Positions 18,401-26,219 of a stretch of 64,000 nt of DNA are shown piece by piece; within the stretch, counting starts at the first letter, position 1; every line of letters begins with the position of its first letter. The position numbers and the translations under genes are program-made. Source of the stretch: Chloroflexota bacterium (GTDB taxonomy: Bacteria > Chloroflexota > Anaerolineae > Aggregatilineales > Phototrophicaceae); the NCBI GenBank assembly GCA_020161935.1, contig JAIUNI010000003.1, positions 310,001 through 374,000 on the forward strand. The letters are read 5' to 3'. The notes under the pieces are model-generated. The model saw only the letters and a program-made list of their open reading frames with translations, did not search any database and was not told the origin of the DNA.

Positions 18401-18869
18401 GTCGCAGTTTGAAATCCTGAACGCCGCCCGTTGTGCGCCGGAATCACCCGCTTTGCCGCGTGCTGATTATCATCATGATGCGGTGCAGATAGGTATCCGG
18501 CAGATCATCGAGAGTCAGCGTAACAGTCCGGCTGGTGGACAACTTGGACGACCCAGCGGCGCACGTTTCCGCACCTATGAGCGCTTGAAACACTATGCCG
18601 CAACACAGCGAGCAACACTGTTTGAAGCCGAATACGAAGCACGCGGCTTGTACAAAGCCGTTGATGAGATTTACCGCTATCCGCTGCGTCAGACCGCAGT
18701 GGATACGCTCAACCGCCAGTTGAAAGCCGGAATCAGCGATGAAGCGCTTGCAGAACTGGTCATGAGCTTACGCGAAGATGACCGCCTGTGCATTGTCCAC
18801 GATGGCGAAATTGAATTTCAGGAACCCCGCATTATTTGTAGTTTAGGGCTATCGCAGAGTGAAAATTAG
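15447..18869 (+). CDS. PLD-nuclease / SNF2 helicase fusion
   Basis: The GTG start at 15447 follows AAAGGA. The 1140-residue protein begins with a phospholipase-D-like domain: HKLHAKLYL (H138-K143) and [13 protein letters not shown], an HKD-type half-site. A full SNF2-type helicase follows: Walker [10 protein letters not shown] (K288), DESH (355-358), LSATPYNKT, then the second lobe with [29 protein letters not shown] and [10 protein letters not shown]. The C-terminal 250 residues are unassigned. Only 3 bases separate it from an N6-adenine methylase, so the pair looks like a restriction-type defence module: DNA translocation, nuclease and self-marking. Related two-gene sets are widespread; their names and mechanism are unsettled. 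Confidence 0.85.
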   Translation: MPRIFDNIQPDQILLPALQDTIQVAYRADFCVGYFNLRGWRAIANDIDNWSGAEDNRCRVLVGMQRRPEDEFREAMQQLKDSDRIDNATANRLRKRLAEEFRDQLTIGTPTNEDEAALRQLADQLRTGKVVVKLYLRHKLHAKLYLSYRQDRFNPIIGYLGSSNLTFSGLSGQGELNIDVLDNDAATKLAQWFEDRWEDRWCIDISQELIEIIETSWAREDLIPPYHIYVKMAFHLSQEARAGLNEFNIPRDLEGMLFDYQKAAVKVAAHHLNKRGGVLIGDVVGLGKTLMATTLARIFEDDFGLETLIICPKNLVRMWEEDYVYRYGLRGRVLSTTQAIRDLPSLKRYRLVIIDESHNLRNREGKRYKAIQDYLTANDSLCIMLSATPYNKTYLDLSNQLRLFVPEDKDLGIRPEQLLREIGETEFIRRHQAGLRTLAAFEKSEYADDWRELMRLYMIRRTRSFIKQNYAEIDPTNNRPYLVYQDGSRSYFPVRVPQTVKFQIGGDHDQYARLYADEVVQVINDLELPRYGLGEYTVKNADQLARGGERELIDNLSRAGKRLMGFSRTNLFKRLESSGKVFLQSLERHILRNYIFLYAIENNLPLPIGTQDAAMLDTRTSDVDVDETNTTLGLFEIEDENEETTVPADDALVEHLSEAEFKHRAQEVYGLYASQYKRRFKWLRSELFQKRLATHLLKDARALLDVIRMSGDWNASEDAKLNRLVELVTRTHAREKIIVFTQFADTVSYLERELKGRGIRSVAGATGNVADPTSIAHRFSPVSNNRRDQISPENELRILIATDVLSEGQNLQDGAIVVNYDLPWAIIRLIQRAGRVDRIGQRAEQILCYTFLPADGVERIIRLRERVRQRLAQNAEVVGTDESFFEEDVDTQTLLNLYHERADILEDEEDDEVDLASYAYQIWQNAIKRDPTLERIITQMAPVSFSTRYHIPNPKEPEGVLVYLRTNEGNDMLAWINPQGEIVSESQFEILNAARCAPESPALPRADYHHDAVQIGIRQIIESQRNSPAGGQLGRPSGARFRTYERLKHYAATQRATLFEAEYEARGLYKAVDEIYRYPLRQTAVDTLNRQLKAGISDEALAELVMSLREDDRLCIVHDGEIEFQEPRIICSLGLSQSEN

Positions 18870-18872
18870 CTT

Positions 18873-21800
18873 ATGACTGTCAACATCACCCGCATACGCA
18901 CACACATCCAAAACTTTCGCTTTGAAGACTTGTTCATTGATGAACTCGGCTGGGATCAGCAGCGGAACCAGCTTGAAGTCGTTGTTGATGGTAGTCGCGT
19001 GACGCTGAATGCGTTTGCCGAGAAGCGCGGTATGGTCGCCTTTCAGATGGCAGACATCCCGGAATACAAGCTGCGCCGCAAGATTGAGCAGCAGGTTGCA
19101 AAGGCGCACCGCGAGAACATCATCATTTACTCTGACTCACAGAACAGCCAGCAAATCTGGCAGTGGGTGCGACGTGAGACAGGCAAGCCGCTGGCTAATC
19201 GGGAACGGCAGTTTTACAAAGGACAATCCGGCGAGAACATCGCGCAAATTCTGGCGGGTATCGCCTTCAGTCTGGATGAAGAAGACGATCTGACCATCGT
19301 TGATGTGACCAGCCGTGTGCGGGCTGCCTTCGATATGGAGCGTGTAACGCGGCGATTCTATGACCGCTTCAAGCGCCAGCACGATGCGTTTCTGGCATTC
19401 ATTGAGGGCATCCCGGACGAGGATTTCCAGCGCTGGTATGCGTCGGTGATGCTCAACCGCCTGATGTTTATCTACTTTGTGCAGAAGAAGGGTTTTCTGG
19501 ATGGCGACGTGGATTACCTCCGTAATCGCCTGTCTCAAATCGAAGGCAATTTCTACCGTGACTTCCTCTGTCCCTTATTTTTCGAGGGATTTGCGAAGAA
19601 AGAACATCCTGCTGCGATTCGTCGTCTGCTCGGTGATGTGCCATATCTGAACGGTGGTCTGTTTCTTCAGCATCAGATCGAGGAACTGTACGGCGATGCC
19701 ATCCAGATTGAGAATGAAGCCTTTGAGAAGTTGTTTGACTTCTTTGACGAGTATCACTGGCATTTAGATGAACGTCCCCTGCGTAACGACAACGAGATCA
19801 ACCCCGATGTGCTGGGCTACATCTTCGAGAAGTACATCAACCAGAAGCAGATGGGGGCGTACTACACCAAAGAGGACATTACCGAGTACATCAGCAAGAA
19901 CACCGTGATTCCTTTCCTGTTTGATGAAGCACGGAAGGCAGTGAAAATTGCTTTTGAGGGCGACCATACCCTGTGGGATTTGCTGACCGAAAATCCTGAC
20001 CGTTACATCTATCCGGCGGTAAGACACGGCGCAGAATACGAGCTGCCGGAGAACATCGCCGTTGGACTGGACGACGTGAGCCAGCGTGGGGACTGGAATA
20101 CTCCCGCCCCTTCTGAATATGCTTTGCCGACAGAAATCTGGCGCGAGGTGGTGGCACGGCGCACACGTTATGCTGAGATGCGCGGGAAGCTGGAACGCGG
20201 CGAAGTGGGACAGATCAATGACCTGATTACCCTCAATCTCGACATACAGCAGTTCGCGCAGGATGTGATTGATTACACCGACAGCGCCGACGTGGTGCGT
20301 GCCTTCTGGAAAGCCATCAATCGCGTGACCGTGCTTGACCCCACCTGCGGCAGTGGTGCATTTCTCTTCGCGGCATTGAACATCCTTGAGCCGCTGTATG
20401 AAGCTTGCCTGGAACGGATGGAAGGCTTTGTCGCAGAACTGGAGCGCACAGGCGTCGGGCATCCCCAAAAATACAGTGATTTCCGCGAGGTGCTGGCACG
20501 CATTGACCAGCATCCCAACCGCCGCTATTTTGTTCTCAAGAGCATCATCGTTAACAACCTGTTCGGCGTGGACATCATGGAGGAAGCCGTTGAAATCTGT
20601 AAGCTGCGGCTGTTCCTCAAGCTGGTGGCGCAGGTGGGCGATAAAGGCAAAATCGAACCACTGCCAGATATTGACTTCAACATCCGCGCTGGGAATACGT
20701 TGGTCGGTTTCGCCACACAGGATGAGGTGAAACGTGCCATGACCACTACCAGCGGCGGACAGGGCAAGCTGCTATTCGGCGAAGATCAGGAAACACTGGC
20801 AGAGATTGAGCGTAAGGCAGCAGACGTTGACCGTCTTTTCGGGCTGTTCCGCCAGCAGCAGACCGCGCTGGGTGGTGAAGTGCGCCCGGAGGACAAGCAA
20901 GCGCTGCGTGACAAACTGCGCGTGCTGGAAGATGAGTTAAACCGGTTGCTCGCCGGGCAGTATGGCGTTGATCCGACGAAAACGGAACAGTACGCCAAAT
21001 GGCGGAAATCGCATGAGCCGTTCCACTGGTTTGTAGAGTTCTATGGCGTGCTGAAGAATGGTGGCTTTGATGTGATTATCGGCAATCCACCTTATGTAGA
21101 ATATCACAAAGTAAGAAAAAGCTATCGGATTATTGAATTTAGCACAGAATCTTGCGGCAACCTCTATGCGTATGTAATTGAGAGATGTACAAACATCCTA
21201 CGAAAAATGGGACGTATGGGAATGATTGTCCAGCTTTCTGCCATCTGTACAGATCGTATGCAACCACTACAAGATTTGTACCTTGCTCATTCAGGGTATA
21301 TCTGGGCATCAGCTTTTGATGATAGACCTGCCAAACTGTTCGATGGATTAGAACATATTAGAGCGACCATTATCGTAAATGAGAAAAACTCTGTTAGTTC
21401 TGATACTGATCGTCGTGTTTTAACCACAAACTTGAATCGGTGGTACAGTGAAACGCGGGAGACACTATTTCATATTCTCAACTATGGACAGGTCGGTGGA
21501 TTACTTATTCCGGGTAGTTTTCCAAAAATCTCAGATGAACGTTTGCTTCGGATTGTAAAAAAACTACGCGGATTCAAATCAACATTTGAGGAAATATACG
21601 ATAGAAACACAAAGACAGTAGTTCATTATCATCGCAGCCCTCTTTACTGGATACGATCACAAGACTTCATGCCGCATTTTGCGTCAGAGAATGCACAGCG
21701 CTCAGTTCATCACTTCAAAGATTTTGGGCTAATTGACAAAGCCTTTACGTCAACGATTGGCAGCGTGATAAACAGTACGCTTTTCTACATATGGTTTGTA

Positions 21801-22142
21801 GCTTTTGGCAATGGTAGAAATGTAGCAATCCGCGATATTGTCACCTTGCCCGCACCAGCTTCAATGCTTGATAAAGGTATCAAATCGGAATTTCATGTAC
21901 CTTTCAAAGCTTTGATGGATGACTATGTGGCGAATTCTATCATTCGCATACGTCGTGATGGGGTCGAATACCAAGAGTTCTACCCTTCTCAATCTAAGCC
22001 CATATTAGACGAAATTGACCGAATGCTGGCGCGGCACTATGGTTTCACTGACGAAGAACTGGACTTCATCATCAACTACGACATCAAGTACCGCATGGGC
22101 GACGATCTCGGCGGGGACGGAGATGAAGGGGAGGAGGAATGA
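18873..22142 (+). CDS. N6-adenine DNA methylase, Eco57I/type IIG-like
   Basis: A 1089-residue protein. An N-terminal helical region with possible nuclease-like content precedes the methylase: motif I DPTCGSGAF (D489) and catalytic NPPY (738-741). GVDIMEEAVEICKLRL lies between them, as in Eco57I-type enzymes. After NPPY the protein continues about 340 residues, where the target-recognition region is expected. The DNA there (about 21100-21980) is clearly more A+T rich than the rest of the gene (35-40% G+C in lines I counted against about 53%), as if the specificity part had been swapped. It works with the SNF2/PLD partner just upstream. Confidence 0.85.
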   Translation: MTVNITRIRTHIQNFRFEDLFIDELGWDQQRNQLEVVVDGSRVTLNAFAEKRGMVAFQMADIPEYKLRRKIEQQVAKAHRENIIIYSDSQNSQQIWQWVRRETGKPLANRERQFYKGQSGENIAQILAGIAFSLDEEDDLTIVDVTSRVRAAFDMERVTRRFYDRFKRQHDAFLAFIEGIPDEDFQRWYASVMLNRLMFIYFVQKKGFLDGDVDYLRNRLSQIEGNFYRDFLCPLFFEGFAKKEHPAAIRRLLGDVPYLNGGLFLQHQIEELYGDAIQIENEAFEKLFDFFDEYHWHLDERPLRNDNEINPDVLGYIFEKYINQKQMGAYYTKEDITEYISKNTVIPFLFDEARKAVKIAFEGDHTLWDLLTENPDRYIYPAVRHGAEYELPENIAVGLDDVSQRGDWNTPAPSEYALPTEIWREVVARRTRYAEMRGKLERGEVGQINDLITLNLDIQQFAQDVIDYTDSADVVRAFWKAINRVTVLDPTCGSGAFLFAALNILEPLYEACLERMEGFVAELERTGVGHPQKYSDFREVLARIDQHPNRRYFVLKSIIVNNLFGVDIMEEAVEICKLRLFLKLVAQVGDKGKIEPLPDIDFNIRAGNTLVGFATQDEVKRAMTTTSGGQGKLLFGEDQETLAEIERKAADVDRLFGLFRQQQTALGGEVRPEDKQALRDKLRVLEDELNRLLAGQYGVDPTKTEQYAKWRKSHEPFHWFVEFYGVLKNGGFDVIIGNPPYVEYHKVRKSYRIIEFSTESCGNLYAYVIERCTNILRKMGRMGMIVQLSAICTDRMQPLQDLYLAHSGYIWASAFDDRPAKLFDGLEHIRATIIVNEKNSVSSDTDRRVLTTNLNRWYSETRETLFHILNYGQVGGLLIPGSFPKISDERLLRIVKKLRGFKSTFEEIYDRNTKTVVHYHRSPLYWIRSQDFMPHFASENAQRSVHHFKDFGLIDKAFTSTIGSVINSTLFYIWFVAFGNGRNVAIRDIVTLPAPASMLDKGIKSEFHVPFKALMDDYVANSIIRIRRDGVEYQEFYPSQSKPILDEIDRMLARHYGFTDEELDFIINYDIKYRMGDDLGGDGDEGEEE

Positions 22143-22162
22143 GGTCAGGCAGGTCGATTACG

Positions 22163-22192
22163 TGTAAAATTGGGGCAAATATGGGTTATAAT
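22163..22192 (+). promoter_or_regulatory. Likely promoter for the PIN-module operon
   Basis: A perfect -10 TATAAT at 22187-22192 with a weak -35 (TGTAAA, 22163-22168) at an 18-base spacing, 38 bases before the ATG at 22231. The motif ATAATGAGA is also seen at the promoter before the RHH gene at 24213. Confidence 0.55.
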
Positions 22193-22230
22193 GAGACAAA
22201 TAGAACATAAGTTCAAATATCGAGGCGGTT

Positions 22231-22995
22231 ATGCCTGATACAACACTTGTGCTTGCGCTTGAAGGTGATGTAAGGCTCGACCAGTTTTCCGAAGCGGTCA
22301 ACCATTTCCACAAACTGCTTTTACAGCTCACCCAGGAAGTCGCGGCAGATACGAAAATTGAATGGGATTTGGAGGATTTGCAGTACGGCAGCGCGATTAT
22401 GGCGGTTGCCGGACGTGCGGATACCGAAGAACCTGTGCTGCGTGTTGTCTCGGCATTTGAAGATGTCGGACAGTCGCTCCAGCAGCACGAACCAATCCCT
22501 TTCTCGCGCCATGTTGCCAGGGAAGCTGAATCGCTCACCAAACTCATCGGCGGCGATATTAAAGCGGTGCGGCTCGGTACGGCTCGCAAAGAAGCGATTA
22601 TCTATGGCTTGTTTGATGCCAAAAAAATCAGCACTGCAAAGCCTATGGTATCTTTCGGATCGGTGAAAGGGCGCGTTCAGTCCATCAGCAATCGCGGCAA
22701 ACTGCGCTTTACACTGTATGACGCGGTATTCGATAAACCAGTAAGCTGCTACGTAAAGGAAGACCGTCAGGACATTCTCACGGATATTTGGGACAAAGTG
22801 GTTTTCGTCAGTGGACGTGTGACACGCCAACCAGATAGTGGACAACCGGTGAGTGTCCGCGAGATTACCTCGATTGATTTTGTGCCGATGATCGAACCCG
22901 GCAGCTATCGTAAGGCACGGGGTATTTTGGCTGGAAGTGGAGAACCTGAACCAGCAGAAGTCAGCATAAGGCGGTTGCGCGATGCCGAAAATTAG
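22231..22995 (+). CDS. Hypothetical protein, possible partner of PIN toxin
   Basis: A 254-residue protein with an N-terminal alpha/beta half (TTLVLALEGDVRLDQFSEAV) and a C-terminal beta-barrel-like half (VSFGSVKGRVQSISNRGKLRF, DKVVFVSGRVTRQPD). Its last 14 bp overlap the PIN-domain gene, so the two are translationally coupled. Such coupling suggests a toxin-antitoxin or sensor-effector pair, but no DNA-binding motif typical of antitoxins is visible. I do not recognise the family. Confidence 0.55.
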   Translation: MPDTTLVLALEGDVRLDQFSEAVNHFHKLLLQLTQEVAADTKIEWDLEDLQYGSAIMAVAGRADTEEPVLRVVSAFEDVGQSLQQHEPIPFSRHVAREAESLTKLIGGDIKAVRLGTARKEAIIYGLFDAKKISTAKPMVSFGSVKGRVQSISNRGKLRFTLYDAVFDKPVSCYVKEDRQDILTDIWDKVVFVSGRVTRQPDSGQPVSVREITSIDFVPMIEPGSYRKARGILAGSGEPEPAEVSIRRLRDAEN

Positions 22996-23485
22996 TTACG
23001 TTTACTGCGATGCCAACGTGTTTCTCGCTTATTTTAATGCTGAAGCTGGACGAGTGACCGTCCTTGATCAACTGTTTGAGGAAATGCAGAAAGACAATCA
23101 GCGCAAAATCGTGACTTCGGTGGTCAGCATCACCGAAGTTTCACATGTGGCTGAGGAGAGGACGCGCAATCGGCTGGATAAGAAGGTGTATGATGCGCTC
23201 GAAAGTTTCTGGGGTGATAACTCACTCATCGAATTCGTAGACTTCAATGAGTTGATTGCACGCCAGGCACGAGATTTGATTCGGCAGGCGATCAGCCTGA
23301 AATATGCCCTGCGAACCAATGATGCAATCCATCTTACATCTGCAAAATATGTAGGCGTTAGTGAGTGTTTTACATACGATCACAAGCTCAACAAGTTCAG
23401 CAGCATCATTGGCTGTGATATTCGAGAACCGTATGTCAGTTCTCCAAAACTTCCACTGGTATTTCCTGACGATCCTCAAAAATAG
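22982..23485 (+). CDS. PIN-domain ribonuclease-like protein
   Basis: A 167-residue PIN-domain protein. The acidic residues expected for metal-dependent RNA cleavage are present: D in YVYCDANVFLAYF near the start, E in SVVSITEVSHVAEE, and D in LRTNDAIHLTSAKYVG, followed by TYDHKLNKF. VapC-like proteins of this type act as toxins that cut tRNA or mRNA. It overlaps the 254-residue gene upstream. Whether it is an addiction module or part of the defence locus is open. Confidence 0.8.
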   Translation: MPKISYVYCDANVFLAYFNAEAGRVTVLDQLFEEMQKDNQRKIVTSVVSITEVSHVAEERTRNRLDKKVYDALESFWGDNSLIEFVDFNELIARQARDLIRQAISLKYALRTNDAIHLTSAKYVGVSECFTYDHKLNKFSSIIGCDIREPYVSSPKLPLVFPDDPQK

Positions 23486-23503
23486 TCCAAGGATGTTGCC
23501 GTA

Positions 23504-24085
23504 TTGGAATCTCAGTCCGTTGAACTACCAGCATCCCTCAAGCACATTATCCCCAAAATCAAATACCTCTCTGCGATTGGTGATTCAGGACTGCTCAATG
23601 TGCCACTGTTCGCCCTGTTTTGTTCGGTGAAATGTCCCGCATCCATCATCCTCAAAACGTATGACCTTGCTCAAATGCTGAAAGACAAGCACATTGGCGT
23701 TATCAGCGGCTTTCACTCGCCTGTGGAAAAAGAAGTATTGGTGACATTGCTACATGGAGATTCTGCCATCGTTATCTGCCCCGCACGCAGTATCCAAAAC
23801 ATGCGCGTCCCTGCGGATTGGAAAAAACGTCTTGAACAGCAGCGGTTGCTCATCGTCTCACCATTCGCTGAAAATCAGCCTCGTGCTACACAGGAAATAG
23901 CAGCACTCCGCAATCAACTGGTCGCTGCTCTGGCTCAACAGGTATTTATTGCCTACGCTGAACCCGGCGGTAAGACAGAGACTTTTGCGCGGATGTTGAT
24001 CGCCGCAGGCAATCCTGTAACGACGTTTGAGGCAAAAGAGACTGAGAACTTACTCATCGCTGGTGCAAAACCCCTTTCGCTATAG
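23504..24085 (+). CDS. DprA/SLOG-like protein
   Basis: Starts at TTG 23504 with AGGA about 10 bases upstream; the frame is closed by the stop of the PIN gene, so no longer start exists. The 193-residue product follows the DprA-like Rossmann order: LSAIGDSGLLNVPLFALF, then IGVISGFHSPVEKEVLVTLLHGDSAIVICPARSI, then RLLIVSPFAENQPRAT. The canonical G-S-R loop is altered to GDSG, and there is no winged-helix tail, so it is not a standard competence protein. SLOG proteins near defence genes may sense nucleotide signals or DNA ends. Confidence 0.6.
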   Translation: MESQSVELPASLKHIIPKIKYLSAIGDSGLLNVPLFALFCSVKCPASIILKTYDLAQMLKDKHIGVISGFHSPVEKEVLVTLLHGDSAIVICPARSIQNMRVPADWKKRLEQQRLLIVSPFAENQPRATQEIAALRNQLVAALAQQVFIAYAEPGGKTETFARMLIAAGNPVTTFEAKETENLLIAGAKPLSL

Positions 24086-24125
24086 TTCGCTCCGTTTTTC
24101 CGCTTGGGTCATCAACTGGTAATTT

Positions 24126-24180
24126 TGACGGCTCAAAACTGCAATTTTACAGCCTTAGTTAGACCCCGATTTGCGATAAT
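24126..24180 (+). promoter_or_regulatory. Shared promoter/operator block before RHH-relaxase genes
   Basis: TGACGGCTCAAAACTGCA followed by ATTTTACAG (24126-24152), then ATTTGC and a -10-like GATAAT (24175-24180), end 32 bases before the RHH gene. Nearly the same string and layout occurs at 59639-59667 before another small RHH-like gene. It may be a promoter with an RHH binding site, or part of a transfer origin. Confidence 0.5.
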
Positions 24181-24212
24181 GAGAGAAAAGTTCGCCTATC
24201 GGGAGACAACGC

Positions 24213-24590
24213 ATGTCAAAGAAATCGGTGCAGCGCAGCATCACCATGACACAGGAGATGCGAGATCGTCTGGCGCTGCTGGTGAGTAAGCAACCACGCG
24301 ATACCACTGAAGCTGACATTATCCGCGAAGCAATCCGCCTGTATCTGGATAATCAGGAAGACATCATTGGCAGCCGCAAGCACTTCCAGAAGTCGCTGCA
24401 AGATCGGCTTGACCGACTGGAATCAGCCTTTTCATTCCACCTGAATGTCCTGATTTACCTGCTGGCGGCGCTTGAGCCAGAGGGCAGCCCGGAACGCATC
24501 GCGGATGCCATCATTGCGGCGCGGCGTGACGGTGAAACCCTGCTGGCACAGATGCGAGCTGTCCGCGAGATGAAGGCTGCTAAACGTTGA
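24213..24590 (+). CDS. Ribbon-helix-helix protein paired with relaxase 1
   Basis: A 125-residue protein. Residues 6-45 fit an RHH/CopG-type fold (VQRSITMTQEMRDRLALLV, ADIIREAIRLYLD). A coiled-coil-like helix (LQDRLDRLESAFSFHLNVLI) and a helical tail follow. Paired with the relaxase-like gene, whose TTG start overlaps its stop, it is a plausible relaxosome accessory or autoregulator, like the second pair at 32549-33865. Confidence 0.7.
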   Translation: MSKKSVQRSITMTQEMRDRLALLVSKQPRDTTEADIIREAIRLYLDNQEDIIGSRKHFQKSLQDRLDRLESAFSFHLNVLIYLLAALEPEGSPERIADAIIAARRDGETLLAQMRAVREMKAAKR

Positions 24591-25264
24591 GCAAAGCCAT
24601 CATCGTTGTGGATTTTGCCTACAAAGGCACCCAGCGCAAAGGGCATGGCACAGGTCGCAAGGGACTGAGTTCCACGCTCAAATATCTTCAGTACAGGGAC
24701 AAGGTACAGAATCAGCTTGCCGCGAATCGGGATTATGAACGCTGGCAGGATCGCGGCATGGGCATCCACTGGCGCAACATTATGAAGAACAGCGATGCGC
24801 TTCAGAGCAAGCATGTCCTGGCATGGACATGGGTGGTTTCGCCTGCCCCTGACCTAATGGCGCTCATCCCGGAGGAAGAACGGCGCGATCTGGTGTGCGA
24901 CCTGACGGAGCGCATCGTCGAGGATTATTATCTGGAGCGGGGCTTTGGCGTGCCTGAATACAGCTATATTCTGCATGACCGCGAGGCGAAGATGGACGAT
25001 GATGCCGAAACAATGCGGCAACTTCACACGCACGTCGTTTTACCGGGAACTGCACCGCTGGATGGCGTAGACCGGACGGCGGTGTACAACAACAAAGAGC
25101 GCGGACACGATACGCTCTTTCGGGAGATTGCCAGTCGTCATTTCAGCGCGGCGCTGGATCGGATTGTCGGACCAGAATGGCAGCTTCTACGGGAAGTAGA
25201 GCCGGAAATCGAACCGGAACAGCCAGCACCCGATGACCTGGATGCATGGTTTCCACGAAACTGA
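24587..25264 (+). CDS. Relaxase-like mobilisation protein 1 (short)
   Basis: Starts at TTG 24587, overlapping the RHH stop (TTGA). The 225-residue protein has LKYLQYRDKV near residue 35, with candidate catalytic tyrosines, WVVSPAPDLMALIPEEER, and the metal-binding histidine motif QLHTHVVLPGT, as in MOB-type relaxases (H-x-H...P). It should nick at a transfer origin and stay joined to the DNA through a tyrosine. It is about 110 residues shorter than its paralogue at 32852, lacking the C-terminal extension, yet appears complete as a nicking domain. Confidence 0.65.
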   Translation: MSKAIIVVDFAYKGTQRKGHGTGRKGLSSTLKYLQYRDKVQNQLAANRDYERWQDRGMGIHWRNIMKNSDALQSKHVLAWTWVVSPAPDLMALIPEEERRDLVCDLTERIVEDYYLERGFGVPEYSYILHDREAKMDDDAETMRQLHTHVVLPGTAPLDGVDRTAVYNNKERGHDTLFREIASRHFSAALDRIVGPEWQLLREVEPEIEPEQPAPDDLDAWFPRN

Positions 25265-25341
25265 ACGTGATGCGTTTTCAGCCCACTGATAGAAACTTGC
25301 TATGATTAGGACAATCCTTGATCGGATTTTAGGAGAAAGTG

Positions 25342-25917
25342 ATGGAATACCCAGAGGATGACAGCACAGGTGAAGTGATCGACACGTTTTGTGCGGGGTG
25401 TGACCTGCCGTTTGCCGTGAATGATCTCGGCTTATGCGATGCCTGTTTTGGGAAGCTGGAACGTGATCTGATCCGCTCACGGGATTGGGATTATTCTGTC
25501 ACTGCCTTCGGGGTCGCGCCAGATCAACTGGAGGCGCTGCGTGAGCGTGTCATCCGCGATTATGGCGCTGCCTATGAACTGATGAAGTCCACCAAAAAGC
25601 CGAAGAACAAACGCTCCAAATCACGCGCCAGCCAGCGCAAGCGTGAAATCGCAGCTCAGGCAATCCGGGACTACAATACGGATGATGTTTTACAGGCGAC
25701 GCATGACTTCATTGGGGCACAGAACGAGGCATGGGTGAATTTCAGCCGGGTCGCACAATGCCTCTATGAAACCTTCTACCAGCTCAAGCCCAAACGATTG
25801 GGGCAGTCGGGCAAGAAGTACAAGAGTCTGCTCAAGTTTCTGGCAGACTATCCGGCAAGGTTTGAAGTGAAGTGCGATGAGGCGGGCGTTTACTGGATTC
25901 GCCTCAAAATATCCTGA
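25342..25917 (+). CDS. Zinc-ribbon / LOTUS-like (OST-HTH) protein
   Basis: The ATG at 25342 lies 5 bases after AGGAGA; an adjacent GTG is also possible. The 191-residue protein begins with a zinc ribbon (FCAGCDLPF ... LGLCDACFG), followed by a basic linker (KKPKNKRSKSRASQRKR). The C-terminal domain (WVNFSRVAQCLYETFYQ, LGQSGKKYKSLLKFLADYPARFEVK, GVYWIRLK) has the order of a LOTUS/OST-HTH winged helix, known for binding RNA. A TATGAT -10-like box lies at 25301-25306. Function unknown; an RNA-binding role is inference. Confidence 0.5.
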   Translation: MEYPEDDSTGEVIDTFCAGCDLPFAVNDLGLCDACFGKLERDLIRSRDWDYSVTAFGVAPDQLEALRERVIRDYGAAYELMKSTKKPKNKRSKSRASQRKREIAAQAIRDYNTDDVLQATHDFIGAQNEAWVNFSRVAQCLYETFYQLKPKRLGQSGKKYKSLLKFLADYPARFEVKCDEAGVYWIRLKIS

Positions 25918-25925
25918 CGGACGCA

Positions 25926-26219
25926 CTATTTCGACTCTTCGGTGTTGTTTAAGCGGCGCTTCAACTGCTTACTCACACGCAGGTTCACGCGCTGGATGTA
26001 TCGAGGGGCTTCGCCGCTGGCAAGTGAGCCGCACTGTTCGCCCCGGTCAATCCACTGTGTTTCCAGCACAAAAAGATGCTCCAGTTCAATTCGTCCGCCG
26101 CAAACCAGTTCTTCAGTCCAGACCTCAATTAGCGCTTCAAGCATCACCTGCACAGAGCGATTCTTTAGCCGCGTGCGTCGTCCGATTTCGCGTACCATCC
26201 TGTTCTTTGTCAGGGTCAT
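25926..26219 (-). CDS. HU/IHF-like DNA-binding protein 1
   Basis: A 97-residue protein with the HU-type beginning (LTKNRMVREIGRRTRLKNRSVQVMLEALIEVWTEEL, then GGRIELEHLFVLE) and basic residues in the arm and tail. HU-like proteins bend DNA and assist relaxosomes or replication complexes. It starts 4 bases inside the end of the coupling-protein gene, so it belongs to that minus-strand operon. A paralogue lies at 32256. Confidence 0.6.
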   Translation of the reverse strand: MTLTKNRMVREIGRRTRLKNRSVQVMLEALIEVWTEELVCGGRIELEHLFVLETQWIDRGEQCGSLASGEAPRYIQRVNLRVSKQLKRRLNNTEESK

